64,000 bases of DNA from Nereocystis luetkeana (taxonomy: Eukaryota; Sar; Phaeophyceae; Laminariales; Laminariaceae), in contig JARUPZ010000005.1 in NCBI GenBank assembly GCA_031213475.1, positions 12,285,260 to 12,349,259 on the forward strand, read 5' to 3'. The translations under genes were made by a program, and so were the position numbers. The notes under the pieces were generated by a model, which saw nothing but the letters and a program-made list of their open reading frames with translations, was not told the origin of the DNA and did no database searches. Below are positions 1 to 10,830 of this stretch, one piece after another. Positions within the stretch are counted from its first letter, which is position 1; every line of letters begins with the position of its first letter.

Positions 1-165
1 TTGTGTACGTTAGTTTCTTGTCTACTGTCCTATCTTGAGCCTTCGCTTGCAAAACATACGATCGATCCGCACCCGCGCTCGGATTAACACGTTTTTTTTG
101 TTGTTGCCCTGTGCCTTGGCTGGCAAACTGCTGGTACAGTGGGGGGTGCGTCATGCCTATACCAG

Positions 166-560
166 GTAGTAATCAGAACCACATACGGTGTGTAAACATA
201 GTAATCAGTACCAAATATGGTGCTTAACCCTTTTAGAACCCCAGTCCCGTTTTGGGGACAAATCACTTTGAATTAGAGTGGTTTGTCCCCGAATCGGGAC
301 TGCGGTACTAAAGGGGTTAAGCATAGTAATCAGCACCAAATATGGTGTTTTTTAACCATAGCATTCAGCTCCAAATATGGTGTTTAAGCATAGTAATCAG
401 AACCAAATATGGTGTTTGAGCATAGCAATCAGAACCAAATACCCTGGTATGCTGTTTAAGCATACAGTAGTAATCAGCACCAAATATGCTGTTTAAGCAT
501 AGTAATCAGAACCAAATATGGTGTTTAAGCATAGTTTCAAGAACCAACTATGGTGTGTAA
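166..560. repeat. ~32-bp minisatellite, about nine units
   Basis: Degenerate tandem units contain the core AATCAGAACCAAATATGGTG followed by TTTAAGCATAGT. Spacing between cores is about 30-35 bp. One unit is split by the TTAA-flanked inverted-repeat element at 224-320, so the array existed before that insertion. No coding frame is evident. Confidence 0.8.
224..320. mobile_element. piggyBac-like miniature inverted-repeat element (97 bp with TTAA)
   Basis: The element is almost a perfect hairpin bounded by TTAA on both sides. It begins TTAACCCTTTTAG and ends CTAAAGGGGTTAA. Internal arms contain CCAGTCCCGTTTTGGGGAC on the left and GTCCCCGAATCGGGACTG on the right. TTAA target duplication with a CCC-starting terminus is the signature of piggyBac-type elements; the family assignment is inferred from those ends only. 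A relative lies at 62814-62911, and a derived copy forms the core of the palindrome at 19748-19964. Confidence 0.7.
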
Positions 561-735
561 ACAGGGGGGGAAACGCGGTGGTTGAGTCCATCGTGGGCCC
601 TGACTACAACATTAGCCCCCCCGGTAATAGTAGACGTCTCCTGTTGAACCGACACTTCTCTTGAACCGCGATGGGTACTACAGTATATACCTGGTAGTTT
701 TTATTAATGGCATGCCCGTCCGTGCCAAGCCATTT

Positions 736-985
736 GACTACTGTCGCAAGTATACCAAGCATCCAAAGATGCTACGAGTACCGGTCGGAAGACCGCGGTT
801 TGACCGCTCGACTGACCTCACCCCTACACTGTAGCAAGTGTAACGAGTATACAAAGATGCTGCGGGTCAGAAGACCGCGGTTTGACCGCTTGACTGACCT
901 CACCCCAGCACTAAAACTAGTATACAAAGGCGCTACATGTCAGAAGACCGCGGTTGGCCGCTTGATTGACCCCCCCACATACTAA
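736..985. repeat. ~75-bp tandem repeat, three units
   Basis: Three units share CAGAAGACCGCGGTTTGACC followed by GCTTGACTGACC and a stretch ending near AGTATACAAAG. A related diverged array lies at 4250-4440, and a fragment at about 63250-63310 shares GATCGCGGTTTGACC. The tail of the third unit runs into the target site of the hAT-like element starting at 1034. Confidence 0.7.
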
Positions 986-1033
986 AAAATGCTATATTAA
1001 GGCCTCAATAAACCGTAACGTGCCCAAAAATAT

Positions 1034-3089
1034 CAGGGCTGTTCGCGGGTCAGGTCAAACCTCACCGGTCGGGCCAGGCCGGGTCGGGTCAGGTCGAGTC
1101 TGCTGACCCGACCCGACCGACGAGATTTTGGAAGCGTCCTGACCCCACCCGATCCTACCCGTGAGACCTCTGGGCCCGACCCTACCCGACCCGCCTGATT
1201 CCGATTGAACCGTGATACACGGGTAATGTAGCGGGTCGAGTCGCCTTAACCCGCGGGAAGAGTTGTCTCGACGCACGTGTCCCACCCGCGGATCCAGCCC
1301 GTCGGTCGACGCTTCAAAAGCAAAATAATCTTCATTTCTGTACCCCAAAGTAATGTGTAGCCTGGCTGTAGTGGGTATGGATGGATGCGAACGTGCGGAT
1401 CTAGATTTTCGGTGGTGTTTAGTAATTGAATATGATACCTAAGGGACTATTAGTAGTAGGGAGTTCAATGAGGCAAGGCCGCCTCGTACTTGCGGCAGGC
1501 CGTGTGCGCTCGAAGAAAAACAAACAAAACGAAAAAAATGAAATCCCGCGCACACGAAACATACCATTAAAATCACAACAGCCCAGCGACTGCGACCATC
1601 TCGAGACAGCGTGTCACGAAGCAACTCCCACGCGCCAGCCCCAGCTCGCCTGTTTCTACAGAGATCGGGTTTGTGGAGGTCGGATGCATACCTATATCTC
1701 TCGCAATCATTGAAAACCGCGAATGCTACAGGAGAAAACAGTACACAGCAGACAAGCAGATTACAGTGAATTAAAAAATGGAAGCCTGTACGCACCGCGG
1801 TAGGAAGCGCATTTTTTTGTTGTCTATGGGCAAAACCCGGTGTCATCATTTTCCGGTGTTGGTAAGAGTGAAGCCTTTGAGCAGAAACCGCGATTTTTCT
1901 CAAGTGTCGGATACGCGGGCCGGAGGCGCGGGTCCGACCCACGGGTCAACAGAAAACAACTCGCGAGTAATGCAGGCCCGACCCGAGAGCGACCCGATCC
2001 CGTGAGTTTTTCATCAATTCTTGACCCGACCCGACCCGACCTAGTGAGCTTCGAAAATTCTTGACCGACCTGGCCCGACTCTCGAAATTCGAAAACCAGT
2101 GACCCGAGCCGATCCAACTAGACCCGACCCGTGAGAGTTTCTACGCTTCCCGACCCGACCCTCTGGTTGTGTCATAATCCGCAAACAGTCCTGAAAACTA
2201 CCAGAGCTTTGCGCGGGTTATGACCCGACCCTCGGGTCGCGTCACTGAGTGTTGAGAATGTCACGAGTCGGGTCGGATCGAGCCAGAAATATTTCAAAAT
2301 CTCTCGGGTCGGGTCGGCTTGGGTCAAGAGGTTTTCAAATCTCGTGGATTGGGTCGAGTCGGGTCAATAGTTTTACAAATCTCACCGGTCGGGTCGGGTC
2401 TGGTCAAGAATTTTTCAAATCTCACGGGTCGAGTCAGGGCAGGACACGCAAGAAACGGGTCACTCGAGGGTCGGGCAACATGAACCGCGAGCAGTTGTCT
2501 GCTGACCCCCCGGGTCGGACCCGCGCATCCGGCTCGCGGATCCGGCACTTGAAACACTTCCCGTTATCTTACCCAAAGGCTTCTCTTGTACCGATCCCCA
2601 ATAAAAATCCTTCGGTATTATTTTCAAACAATAAAACACCGCGGAATCCATATGAGACGCATGTCCGCATCCATCCATACCCACTACAGCCAGGCCACAT
2701 ATCGCTGCGGGACGCAAAAGTGAACGTTGAATTGATTTTAAAATGCCGACCAACGGGCCGGATAGGCGGGTCGAATTCGCGGGTCGAGATCAATAGTCTC
2801 GCGAGTCAAGGTGACCCGACCCGCATGAAACCCATGCCTGACGTGTCAGTGGGAAAGTGGCGGATCGGGTCGGGTCGGGTCGGGTCGAGTCAGGAGGCTC
2901 TGAAATCTCGCAGGCCGGGTAGGGTCGGGTCGGGTCAAAGGACTTTCAAAATTTCGCAGGTTGGGTCGGGTCAAATCAACACACCTCAAAATTTTCGCGG
3001 GTCGGGTTTGATCAGCTGACCCGACCCGACCCGACCCGACCCGACCCGACCCGACCCGTGAGGTTTGACCTGACCCGCGAGAAGCCCTG
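1034..3089. mobile_element. hAT-like non-autonomous element rich in GGGTC repeats
   Basis: Both ends form a long terminal inverted repeat. The left end reads CAGGGCTGTTCGCGGGTCAG, and the right end is the reverse complement with few changes, finishing in CCCTG at 3089. It is flanked by a near-perfect 8-bp target duplication, AAAAATAT (1026-1033) and AAAAATAC (3090-3097). CAGGG termini with 8-bp duplications are typical of the hAT superfamily. The interior is mostly degenerate GGGTC/GACCC pentamers in both orientations, with a middle section of ordinary composition (about 1310-1900 and 2550-2830). No transposase frame is recognisable, so mobilisation in trans is inferred. Additional internal termini near 2199 suggest nested copies. 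A 132-bp relative is at 26587-26718. Confidence 0.65.
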
Positions 3090-3110
3090 AAAAATACGGG
3101 TCTCCTGTGT

Positions 3111-3192
3111 GCCACTCTGACCGGAAATACAAACGATGTTCGGACTCTGATAAGAACATCAAACGGTGATTATTATTTCGGGGCAGAGTGGT
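3111..3192. mobile_element. Mariner-like short inverted-repeat element
   Basis: This ~82-bp hairpin-type element has ends CCACTCTGACCGGAAATAC and GGCAGAGTGG. The interior shares GGACTCTGATAAGAAC with the diverged copy at about 3459-3550. Other members or relatives are at about 4548-4624 (inverted, degenerate), 36938-37018 and 50474-50553. No open frame is present. The mariner affinity rests on the CACTCTGTCCGG-type terminus only. Confidence 0.55.
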
Positions 3193-5000
3193 ATAACTTG
3201 TAACATGTTTGTTCGTTAGCCCTCGGTAGGGGAGCCGTCGGTCCCCGAGAGGGCCGACCACAAAAACGAATACTTACGTATGTACAGCGTGCCAGGTAAA
3301 AATAAATGGTATCTCGAACTAGGTAGAAAGTAGTGCTGGTGCATTAGTTGTAGGCATTTAATGTGTATCGCTCAGACGACGCTGCGCTCCTGTATGTGTT
3401 TCGGAGGCCGAAATTATTGTACCTGGTGGCATGTTTTATGTGCGTACGCACGATATACACCACTCTGGCCGGGAATGTATTTCCTCGTTTGGACTGTGAT
3501 AAGAACGTTTTGACGGTGATTATATTCACGACTACAGTCATGCGTGATCGTGTTTCGTTTTTTGTTTTTTGTTGTTTGGCCTGTAACCGCTGCAGTCTCG
3601 CGTGTGCCGCTCTGACCTAAACACCTTGATGCAAATATCCCCCCCCCCCCCGCCAGCGCGTGAAAATAGTCGACACCTCTCCCTCTCCGTTGCCGACGTG
3701 CCGTAAACTCCTCCCCCGCCCCCCTCCCTTCTCTTCCCCTCCCCCCCCCTCCCCGTCCCCTCCCCTTCCTTCCCCTTCCCTCCTCTCTCCTTCCCTCCCC
3801 TCCCGCCCCACCCCCCTCCCTCTTTCCCCCCCGTTCGTCTCTCCACCCCCTCGTCCTCGCCTCTTTATTGAACTTGATTGGCCTTCGCCGACGGTGGTTG
3901 ATCTTGGTTGATTTTCTTCTGTTGTTCTGCGCTGGTCATCGCCGATCTCCATTGTGTTCTTATCTGATCGTGACATGATTTTCACTGATATTCTCTGACT
4001 CCTGGATTTTCATTGATCTTCACTGATCTTTTCATCGAATCTCCACGGATCTTCCTCACGGGTCTTCATTGCGGATCTTCATGACCGATCTTCGTCTCTG
4101 ATTTCGATTTATCTTGTTGCATGTATATGGTAGATGGAAGTTCTGGACACCCCGCCGCTAGAGTACCCCGACCAGAAATGTAGCTATATCTACGTCCTCA
4201 CCAAAGCGGACACCGCTTCCCTCCCGTCACCGTTATAGCCAAAGACAAAAGAGGCTATTATTGGGAGACCGAGATTTGACGGCTTGGCTGACCGCCTCCC
4301 CTACACTATAACCAGTACATTAGGAGGCCAGATATGCCAGGAGACAGCGGTTTGCGGGTTGACTGGCCGCCCTACCTGGTACACTACAACCAGTATATTA
4401 AGGCTAAAAGAGGCCTTGACCCGCACAAGCAAACGACCTCCTACCATTATGTCCGGGGGTAGGGGCGTGAGGGGTGGGGGGGGGGGGAAAGGAGGTTGGG
4501 AAGTTGAACGGCAAGAAGTAACTGCTATGTACCAGTATTGTTTACCTTCTGGCCGGGAATACAATCCCCATTTAGACTCTAATATCACCTTCAAACGGTT
4601 ATGATATTCTCCGCCAGGGTGGTGTACGATATATGCCTCTCGCCTCGCTTGCAGACCATGTATTGCCCGTCTTAGCGTAGCACGGGTGGCGGGAGCGCCT
4701 ACTCGCAATCCGAAGTTGAAGAAAAAATAACAAGCCACTCATAATTGCTGAAATAGCCGAGAGACGAAAGAAGGCGCCTATCCCTCATCCTAACCGGAAA
4801 TAGGCGCTCCCTGGGGTAGGGGGGTTGGGGTTGATCGTCTAAGCTCCTAGTTCATTTTGACGTGGAACTAATCGTCAACAGGATGCCGGCAAATGTTGTG
4901 GGCCTCGTCTATATGAAGCGAAGAATCCGGTCGGTCGGTCGGTCGGTCGATCAGTTGGTCAGTCAATCGATCGGTCAGCCTGCTGTTGCCTCTGTCTTAC
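3193..5000. other. Gene-free stretch with small repeats
   Basis: Contents: a diverged inverted-repeat element (3459-3550); a C/T-only tract (about 3690-3860); a loose GATCTTCA minisatellite (about 3890-4105); diverged copies of the 75-bp repeat (4250-4440); and a (GGTC)n microsatellite (4930-4978). Reading frames across the C/T tract are proline- and arginine-rich artefacts. No splice-compatible coding frame was found. Confidence 0.6.
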
Positions 5001-5439
5001 GATCCACACCATGAACACTTTTATTTCGTTATTACTCGTGTACCTTTATTGGGGCTGTGTACCTTATACAGGGAGTATTCGTTGGTTGAATTTTGAACAA
5101 AACTCGTGCATAATATCAAAAGTTGTATTTTCTCGCTACAGCGGGAATGCAGTGCCCGCGCGGAGAGTTGTAGGGGGCAGGTGTCTGTCATGGTGGTTGG
5201 GCGTTTGCCGGAGGCTTGAAGCCGATCGCCAGAGCGCTCATAGCAGTGACAGTGGTAGTAGCAGTAATAGTAGCAGTAGCAGGAGAGTATGGGGTATATC
5301 CAGTAGTATTGTATCGTACGAGCGGCGCTTTCTGGCTGTTGGCTTATTGAACTTTCGCTATGTTGAACTGGTTGTGGGCACGATATGCTGCAGATGATGA
5401 TCTATCTATCGGATGTGTGGAGGAAGTGTTTTTTATTCC

Positions 5440-5890
5440 GGTGGGCTACTGTTGAGGCGATGAAGTGTTGGCCGTGCTGACGTACTGCTGCCGCCATGTC
5501 GGCAAACCGAAAAGCTGTCGCCATGTTGAAGTGCTGAGTTTCCACCACCATGTTGAAGGGTTGAAGTACAGTCATCAAGCCATGTCGGCATGTTGAAGTG
5601 TTGATTTACTGTCATCAAGCCATGTCAACGTACTGAAGTACAGTTACCGTGATGAAATACTGTCCAATGTTGGGGTGTTGACACACTTCCCCCGTGTGTT
5701 GGTGTATTGAAATGCTGTCGTCATGGTAAATTGTTAAGTTACTTTCGAAATGCCGTCGTGTCGAATGATGTACAACCACCATCTTGAAGTGTTGATGTAC
5801 TGTCGCCAGGTTGAAGTGTTGACGTACCGTCACCATGTTGAAGTGTCGAAAGACTGTCACCAAGTTGAAGTGGTGGATTTTATGATGTAG
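5440..5890. repeat. ~30-bp minisatellite (GTTGAAGTGTTGA core)
   Basis: Repeated motifs such as CATGTTGAAGTGTTGACGTA and ACTGTCACCA alternate across the interval, with about a dozen degenerate units. Apparent frames on either strand (His- and Asn-rich on the minus strand) simply translate the repeat. Confidence 0.7.
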
Positions 5891-6655
5891 CCCCTGCTCT
5901 TCTAGGCGCCGTGGAGATAGCTCTCCCGCGAGGCATCGCATTCTACACTCAAAACTTGGGTTATAAAAACCGTTTAAGGACTCGGTTGGCGGTCTGTATG
6001 TACTGCTGTAGGACGTAGTGTTTCTCACGGTATCTCCACGTTGATGAGGTGGGCGAGAGGTCGGATGGTCTGGGGGATAGGTGGGGGAACGGAAGGTCGA
6101 GAGAGGCACCCCAGTGATATAACTGGCGGGGTGGACTTGATGAGAGACGGGGTGGTTAAGAGAAGAGGAGCAGACAGGTGGTCGAGAGATAGACGGGGCG
6201 GTCGAGACATGGTATGGCCGAGAGAGGAACCCCATCGGTTGTCATCAGTAGCCATCACCACCGCCGGCTGGTGTGAGAGACGTACCCACCCGAAGCGACA
6301 ATCACTATTAATAGTGGGACTTGATTGCCGTAATTTTGCTAGGAATCGCCCCCCCGGGGCGTTGCGTCTGCGCACGCGTGAAAAAGTACCCCGGGGCGAT
6401 TACTGTGTGGCCGGGGCGTTTTCTGGAAACAGATCTGGGGCATTTTAGCCCCCTGGCGCGATGCCAACAATGAAAAAAAAAGGACACGCCTCATACACGT
6501 TGGGGGGGGCAATATTTAGATTTTGCGCATGAAATACCGCAGTGGTGGGAGTTGCGGCTGCAGGTAGTTTGCGCGCCAAATACGATGTGGGCGTTTGACC
6601 CAGGAGCAGTGGCGGGGGGGTGGACCTGACACTGGAGCGCATACTTTGGAAATAA

Positions 6656-6804
6656 TGACTGAACGTTTGCCGCATGGAGATAACGCAACCTGAACTGCGT
6701 CTGATCTGGCCATCAATAATAAGCGGGCCCATCAACGTTTGCCGCATGGAGATAACGCAACCTGAACTGTGCCTGGTCTGGCCATCAATAAGCGGGCCCA
6801 TCAG
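6656..6804. repeat. ~75-bp tandem duplication
   Basis: Two adjacent copies each contain CGTTTGCCGCATGGAGATAA and end in AGCGGGCCCATCA. They differ by a few substitutions and a 3-bp indel (AATAATAAGC against AATAAGC). No coding potential is evident. Confidence 0.75.
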
Positions 6805-6849
6805 CATCGCTTGAACCTCAACATGAGCTGAAAGGTATATATATTATAT

Positions 6850-6905
6850 TATACAAGGCGCTTCGCTCCGCGGGCGGCCTACGCCGCCCGCTACGCTCGC
6901 TCTGG
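6850..6905. repeat. GC-rich hairpin repeat, copy 1
   Basis: The segment contains GCGGGCGGCCTACGCCGCCC, a strong hairpin, followed by GCTACGCTCGCTC. The reverse complement of a close relative occurs at 40440-40488 in SDHB intron 1. Two copies 33 kb apart in opposite orientation indicate a dispersed mobile or structural repeat of unknown type. Confidence 0.6.
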
Positions 6906-7280
6906 AAGGAAAAAAGTACATCAATTTATGCGAAGTGACAGAGGTCCACGATTGAGTTTAGGTCGTAATTGCAAACCGGCGACTTGATAATGCCAAGAGT
7001 CCCGCCGCCATGCTTCAGGAAAAAACAGCTCCGACGCCAGCTCGAATGCCACATATATATGCGCTTCGCGTCGCGGATGTCGTACGTACGTACATACCCC
7101 AGGTAGGATACTGCTGTCTGTACTTATTTTCTTCTTTCGATATACTCTTATGTCTGTACTCGTATGTAGGAAGAAGGCGAAAGCACAGCACGGCACAGCA
7201 GCAAAAAAAATGAAAATGAAACCGAAAACTCGGAAAGGAAAAAAAATCCCCGTCCCCTCTCGTGTAATAATTTTCTGCCT

Positions 7281-8525
7281 GATTGGAACACCTTGCACCC
7301 GGTCGAAAAGAAGAAAAAAAAAAAAACGCACAGAAGGTCTTCTCTCTCAGCCTCGTACGCCGTCTGCCCCTCTCGCGACCACCTCGCTACCGATTCGGTC
7401 CGGGTAAAGTTTTTATCACTCTCTGCCACAATCAGCCCCGTCGCCCGCCTCGCGTGAAGCCCGGTGCTCACCGTGGCCGTCGTTCGCCAGCTCGATGACG
7501 TTGGTGTTCAAACTGCACACCTACTTCTTCTTTCAAAATCAGCGTGGTCGCAAAACTAAGCACCGCTTGAATAGTATCTTGCCATCCTGAACGACCTTTA
7601 TAAGCTCGTACATACTCTATCAACAATCATAAATCGAAGCCAGACAAAGCCCGTTCATGCATCCCTCGTGTCTCGAGGCACACGCAACGCCTAGGCACGA
7701 AAGCGGCGACCGCGCTCCTTGCAACCTCCCCTCTACCCGCCAGCACCCGCTAACACCCGCGACGGCGCCGGGCTCTCCAGCCGTGCCGTGCTCGGAGTAC
7801 ACGCACGCACACGAAACAAAAGACGGAAAAAGGAAGAAAGAACGTGCCAAGAGAAATGGAGAAAACCAAGAACTGCTGGAAAGGTCCGGCAAGTAGTAAT
7901 GAAAAGCTGCCTGATTGGAGCACCTTGCACCCGGTCGAAAAGAAGAAAAAAAAAAAAACGCACAGAAGAGCTTCTCTCTCAGCCTCGTACGCCGCCCGCC
8001 CCTCTCGCGACCACCTCGCTACCGATTCGGTCCGGGTAAAAAAGCTTTTATCACTCTCTGCCACAATCAGCCCCATCGTCCGCCCCGCGTGAAGCCCGGT
8101 GCTCACCGTGGCCGTCGTTCGCCAGCTCGATAACGTTGGTGTTCAAACTGCACACCTTCTTCTTTCAACTTCAGTGTGGTCGCAAAACTACTAAGCACCG
8201 CTTGAATAGTATCTTGCCCTCCTGAACGACCTTTATAAACTCGTACATACTCTATCAATAATCATAAATCGAAGCCAGACAAAGCCTGTTCATGCATCCC
8301 TCGTGTCTCGAGGCACACGCGACGCCTAGGCACGAAAGCGGCGACCGCGCTCCTTGCAACCCCCCCTCTACCCGCCAGCACCCGCTGACACCCGCGACGG
8401 TGCCGGGTCCTCCCGCGATGCCGTGCTCGGAGAACACGCACGCACACGAAACGAAAGAAGAAAAAAGGAAGAAAGGACCGAGAAAACAAAGAACTGCTGG
8501 AAGGGTCCGGCAAGTAATGAAAGGA
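7281..8525. repeat. Tandem duplication of a ~630-bp unit
   Basis: Copy 1 (7281-7912) and copy 2 (7913-8525) are highly similar along their whole length. Each begins GATTGGAACACC or GATTGGAGCACC and ends near GGTCCGGCAAGTA. Each carries a poly-A tract, a TTTATAA motif (about 7598 and 8232), and a short open frame starting MHPSCLEAHATPRHES that diverges at its C-terminus between copies. The paired TATA-like motif and frame make a promoter-bearing unit conceivable, but the frames are not recognisable and differ by indels, so I do not call genes. Confidence 0.75.
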
Positions 8526-10010
8526 GGCGGTTTGGAAGTGGGAGCTCTGAGAGGCCAGGGATGCGCCAACCGAGCACGCTCAGGGGTTGTGATTTAAGTA
8601 TGTACCTGGTAGTTATATATATATAATATATATATATATATACGCAAAACCCCGATACATGATAGCACTAACTGGTTCGTGGATGCTTGATACCAGCAAA
8701 TAAATGCGAAACGAGCACGGGTTAAACATGATGGGTCTTCTGTCCTCGGTTTGTTATGCCTGTGCTACTATTGCGCAACCCATAACCTATGTCGACATTC
8801 CTATGCCAAGCACGCCCTTGCCTGCTTCGGAAACAACTCCCCCCACTCAAAACGGCTTGCTAGATTCGCCCTCTGAGGCGTCACGCCAAACCAATGAGGG
8901 GGGGTGGGGGGGGTTACTGTGTGCCCGGAGCGTTTGTTTAGTTTTTGTTTGACGAGGGGGGGGTTATTCTTAGTTGTGCTCGTTTTCGCTAAAAACAGCG
9001 GCGCGGGGCGTTTTCTCCGGGCACGGCGTTTACTAGCATCACCAAGGCATTTGGCCACTCTCTGGCCCAGAATATAACACCCGTTCGATATGATGTTGAC
9101 ATCATACTCCAAACGTGGACTATAGTATAGTCCCAGGCGGAGTGAGACAGACCATGATGTGGCATGGGAAAGGAAAACGGAATGGTATTTGATTGTGTAC
9201 TCACTGGGTATGTAAAACAGTATGGGCCCACGAAGAAGACATGACACATCCTGATAAGAACGCCTCTCTTCGTTTTGGGTGAACGCCAACGTGTCTCCCT
9301 TGATAAAATACCGGTATTGTTCAACAGCGAGCGCTACGCTTCACTGTCAGTTATTCTTGTGGAAAAAACTGCGCTTGAAGTTGCTCAGAAGGATACATGG
9401 TGGCCTAAGAAGGTTTGGAGGCTTGCCCAGATTGTACTCAAATTGCGAAGGCGTGTCGGGTTGGCGGGTCCGTACTATTTTGCTATCAATAGTGTAGTGG
9501 ATAACTCTAGTTGACGACGTATCCCACGTTATTTGCGTCATACTCCAGCCTGCAGAGGATCTCTACACTCTAACCTACCCGCATGGAACTAACAAAACGA
9601 GCACTGAGAAAGTTAGGCTGAGATTTACAAAGGCCTAAGAAACTCGGGGAGTCGTCACGGTGAAGTGACAGAGCATAGAACTCACTTGACCTCAGATGGA
9701 AAAACCCGAGCCTGGAGACCAATTTTCCCTTTTCTTCTTGCGCGTAGGCGTCTCGCGCCGTATGCTTTTATGCGCTACGTGACATAAGAAAAGGCGAGCT
9801 TAAGAACCAGCTTGAATCGCCACTCAGGCTGGTTAGTACAGTAGGTTACGAACGAAACATATTTTCACATGTATGTCGGTACGTGGGAATACACAACAAC
9901 TCCTGAGGGTCTATGAAAGTATGGTTGTCTATATATGTATGTATGCTATGTGGGCGCCAGCGGTTTCAAAATCCGCTGTTGTTCGGCTCGGCGTTTAGCA
10001 TAAAAGCAAT
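8526..10010. other. No recognised gene; (TA)n and anonymous frames
   Basis: A TA-rich microsatellite occupies about 8611-8641. Between 8800 and 9515 base composition is balanced. Frames of natural-looking amino-acid composition exist on both strands (plus 9275-9514; minus 8801-9289), but none matches a family I know and no splice context supports them. They could be remnants of a transposon or exons of an unrecognised gene. Confidence 0.3.
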
Positions 10011-10019
10011 CATGTAGCG

Positions 10020-10830
10020 AGGGGAAGGTAGATAAAGCATTCTGCGCAACTCGGGTATCGGTTTCTTGTGAACAGGCAAAGCAACGTGTTGGAGGCTATG
10101 AAAAACGGGCAAAGCAAGATTTTTTTACGCGACGTGTGTGTCGGTCTTTTGCGGACAAGAAGGGGTTTTATGGTGGTTAGATACAGTGGCCACTAGTGGT
10201 CGTTGTTTTCGAAGTTTATGATTCCTATTTTCCCCCGTTTTCTTGAAATAGAAACAGGAACAACTCGAAAAATAGGATTGTTTTCCCCTGAATCAAGAAA
10301 TTGAAAAGAGGGCAAAATTCCAGAATGCTTACCAGGTATTCCTCCTTGAGGAAAGAAACAGGAAATTACAGTCGGACGAAACGTTCGTCGAAAATAACGC
10401 CACTAGCTAATCGTGTGCCGTTAATTCAGGGACGAGCAGGGCGTTGGCAGCTACACAGATATTGAGTACTATATTTTTTTCCGCGTGGCTCGTGGGTCGG
10501 TCTCTCGCAGACAGGCAGGTGTGTCGGCTACATAGATTGGTTGACTATTAGTAGGCTGCCTTCCGCGCGACTGGTGTATCGGTTTTTCGCGGACAAGCAA
10601 GATGTTAGCGGCTACAATACATAAAATTTGATAACTTCCTCCTGCGAGACTCGTGTCACTGTTGTTTACGAACAGGCGAGCTGCTAGCAGCTAGATATAA
10701 GCTGGAAACTGCCTCCCGCGCGACTCGTGCGTCGGTCGTTCGCGGACAAGCAAGGTGCTGGCGGCTATAACGGGATTGCTGCCTTCTGCGCGACTCGTGT
10801 GTCGGGTTTTCGCTCAGGCAGTCGGAACGC
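10020..10830. repeat. Degenerate ~85-110-bp tandem repeat
   Basis: About eight units share CGCGACTCGTGTGTCGGT followed by TTTCGCGGACAAGCA and GGCGGCTA. Units differ strongly and one stretch (10190-10430) is intervening unique sequence. No coding frame persists through the units. Confidence 0.6.

Noticed and set aside
3538-3985. Gly/Arg/Glu-rich frames on the minus strand
   Set aside because: Translations of the C/T-only tract; no splice or motif support.
5011-5397. 128-residue plus-strand frame starting MNTFISLLLVYLYWG
   Set aside because: It has a signal-like start but passes into a Ser-rich microsatellite, with no homologue recognised and no supporting context.
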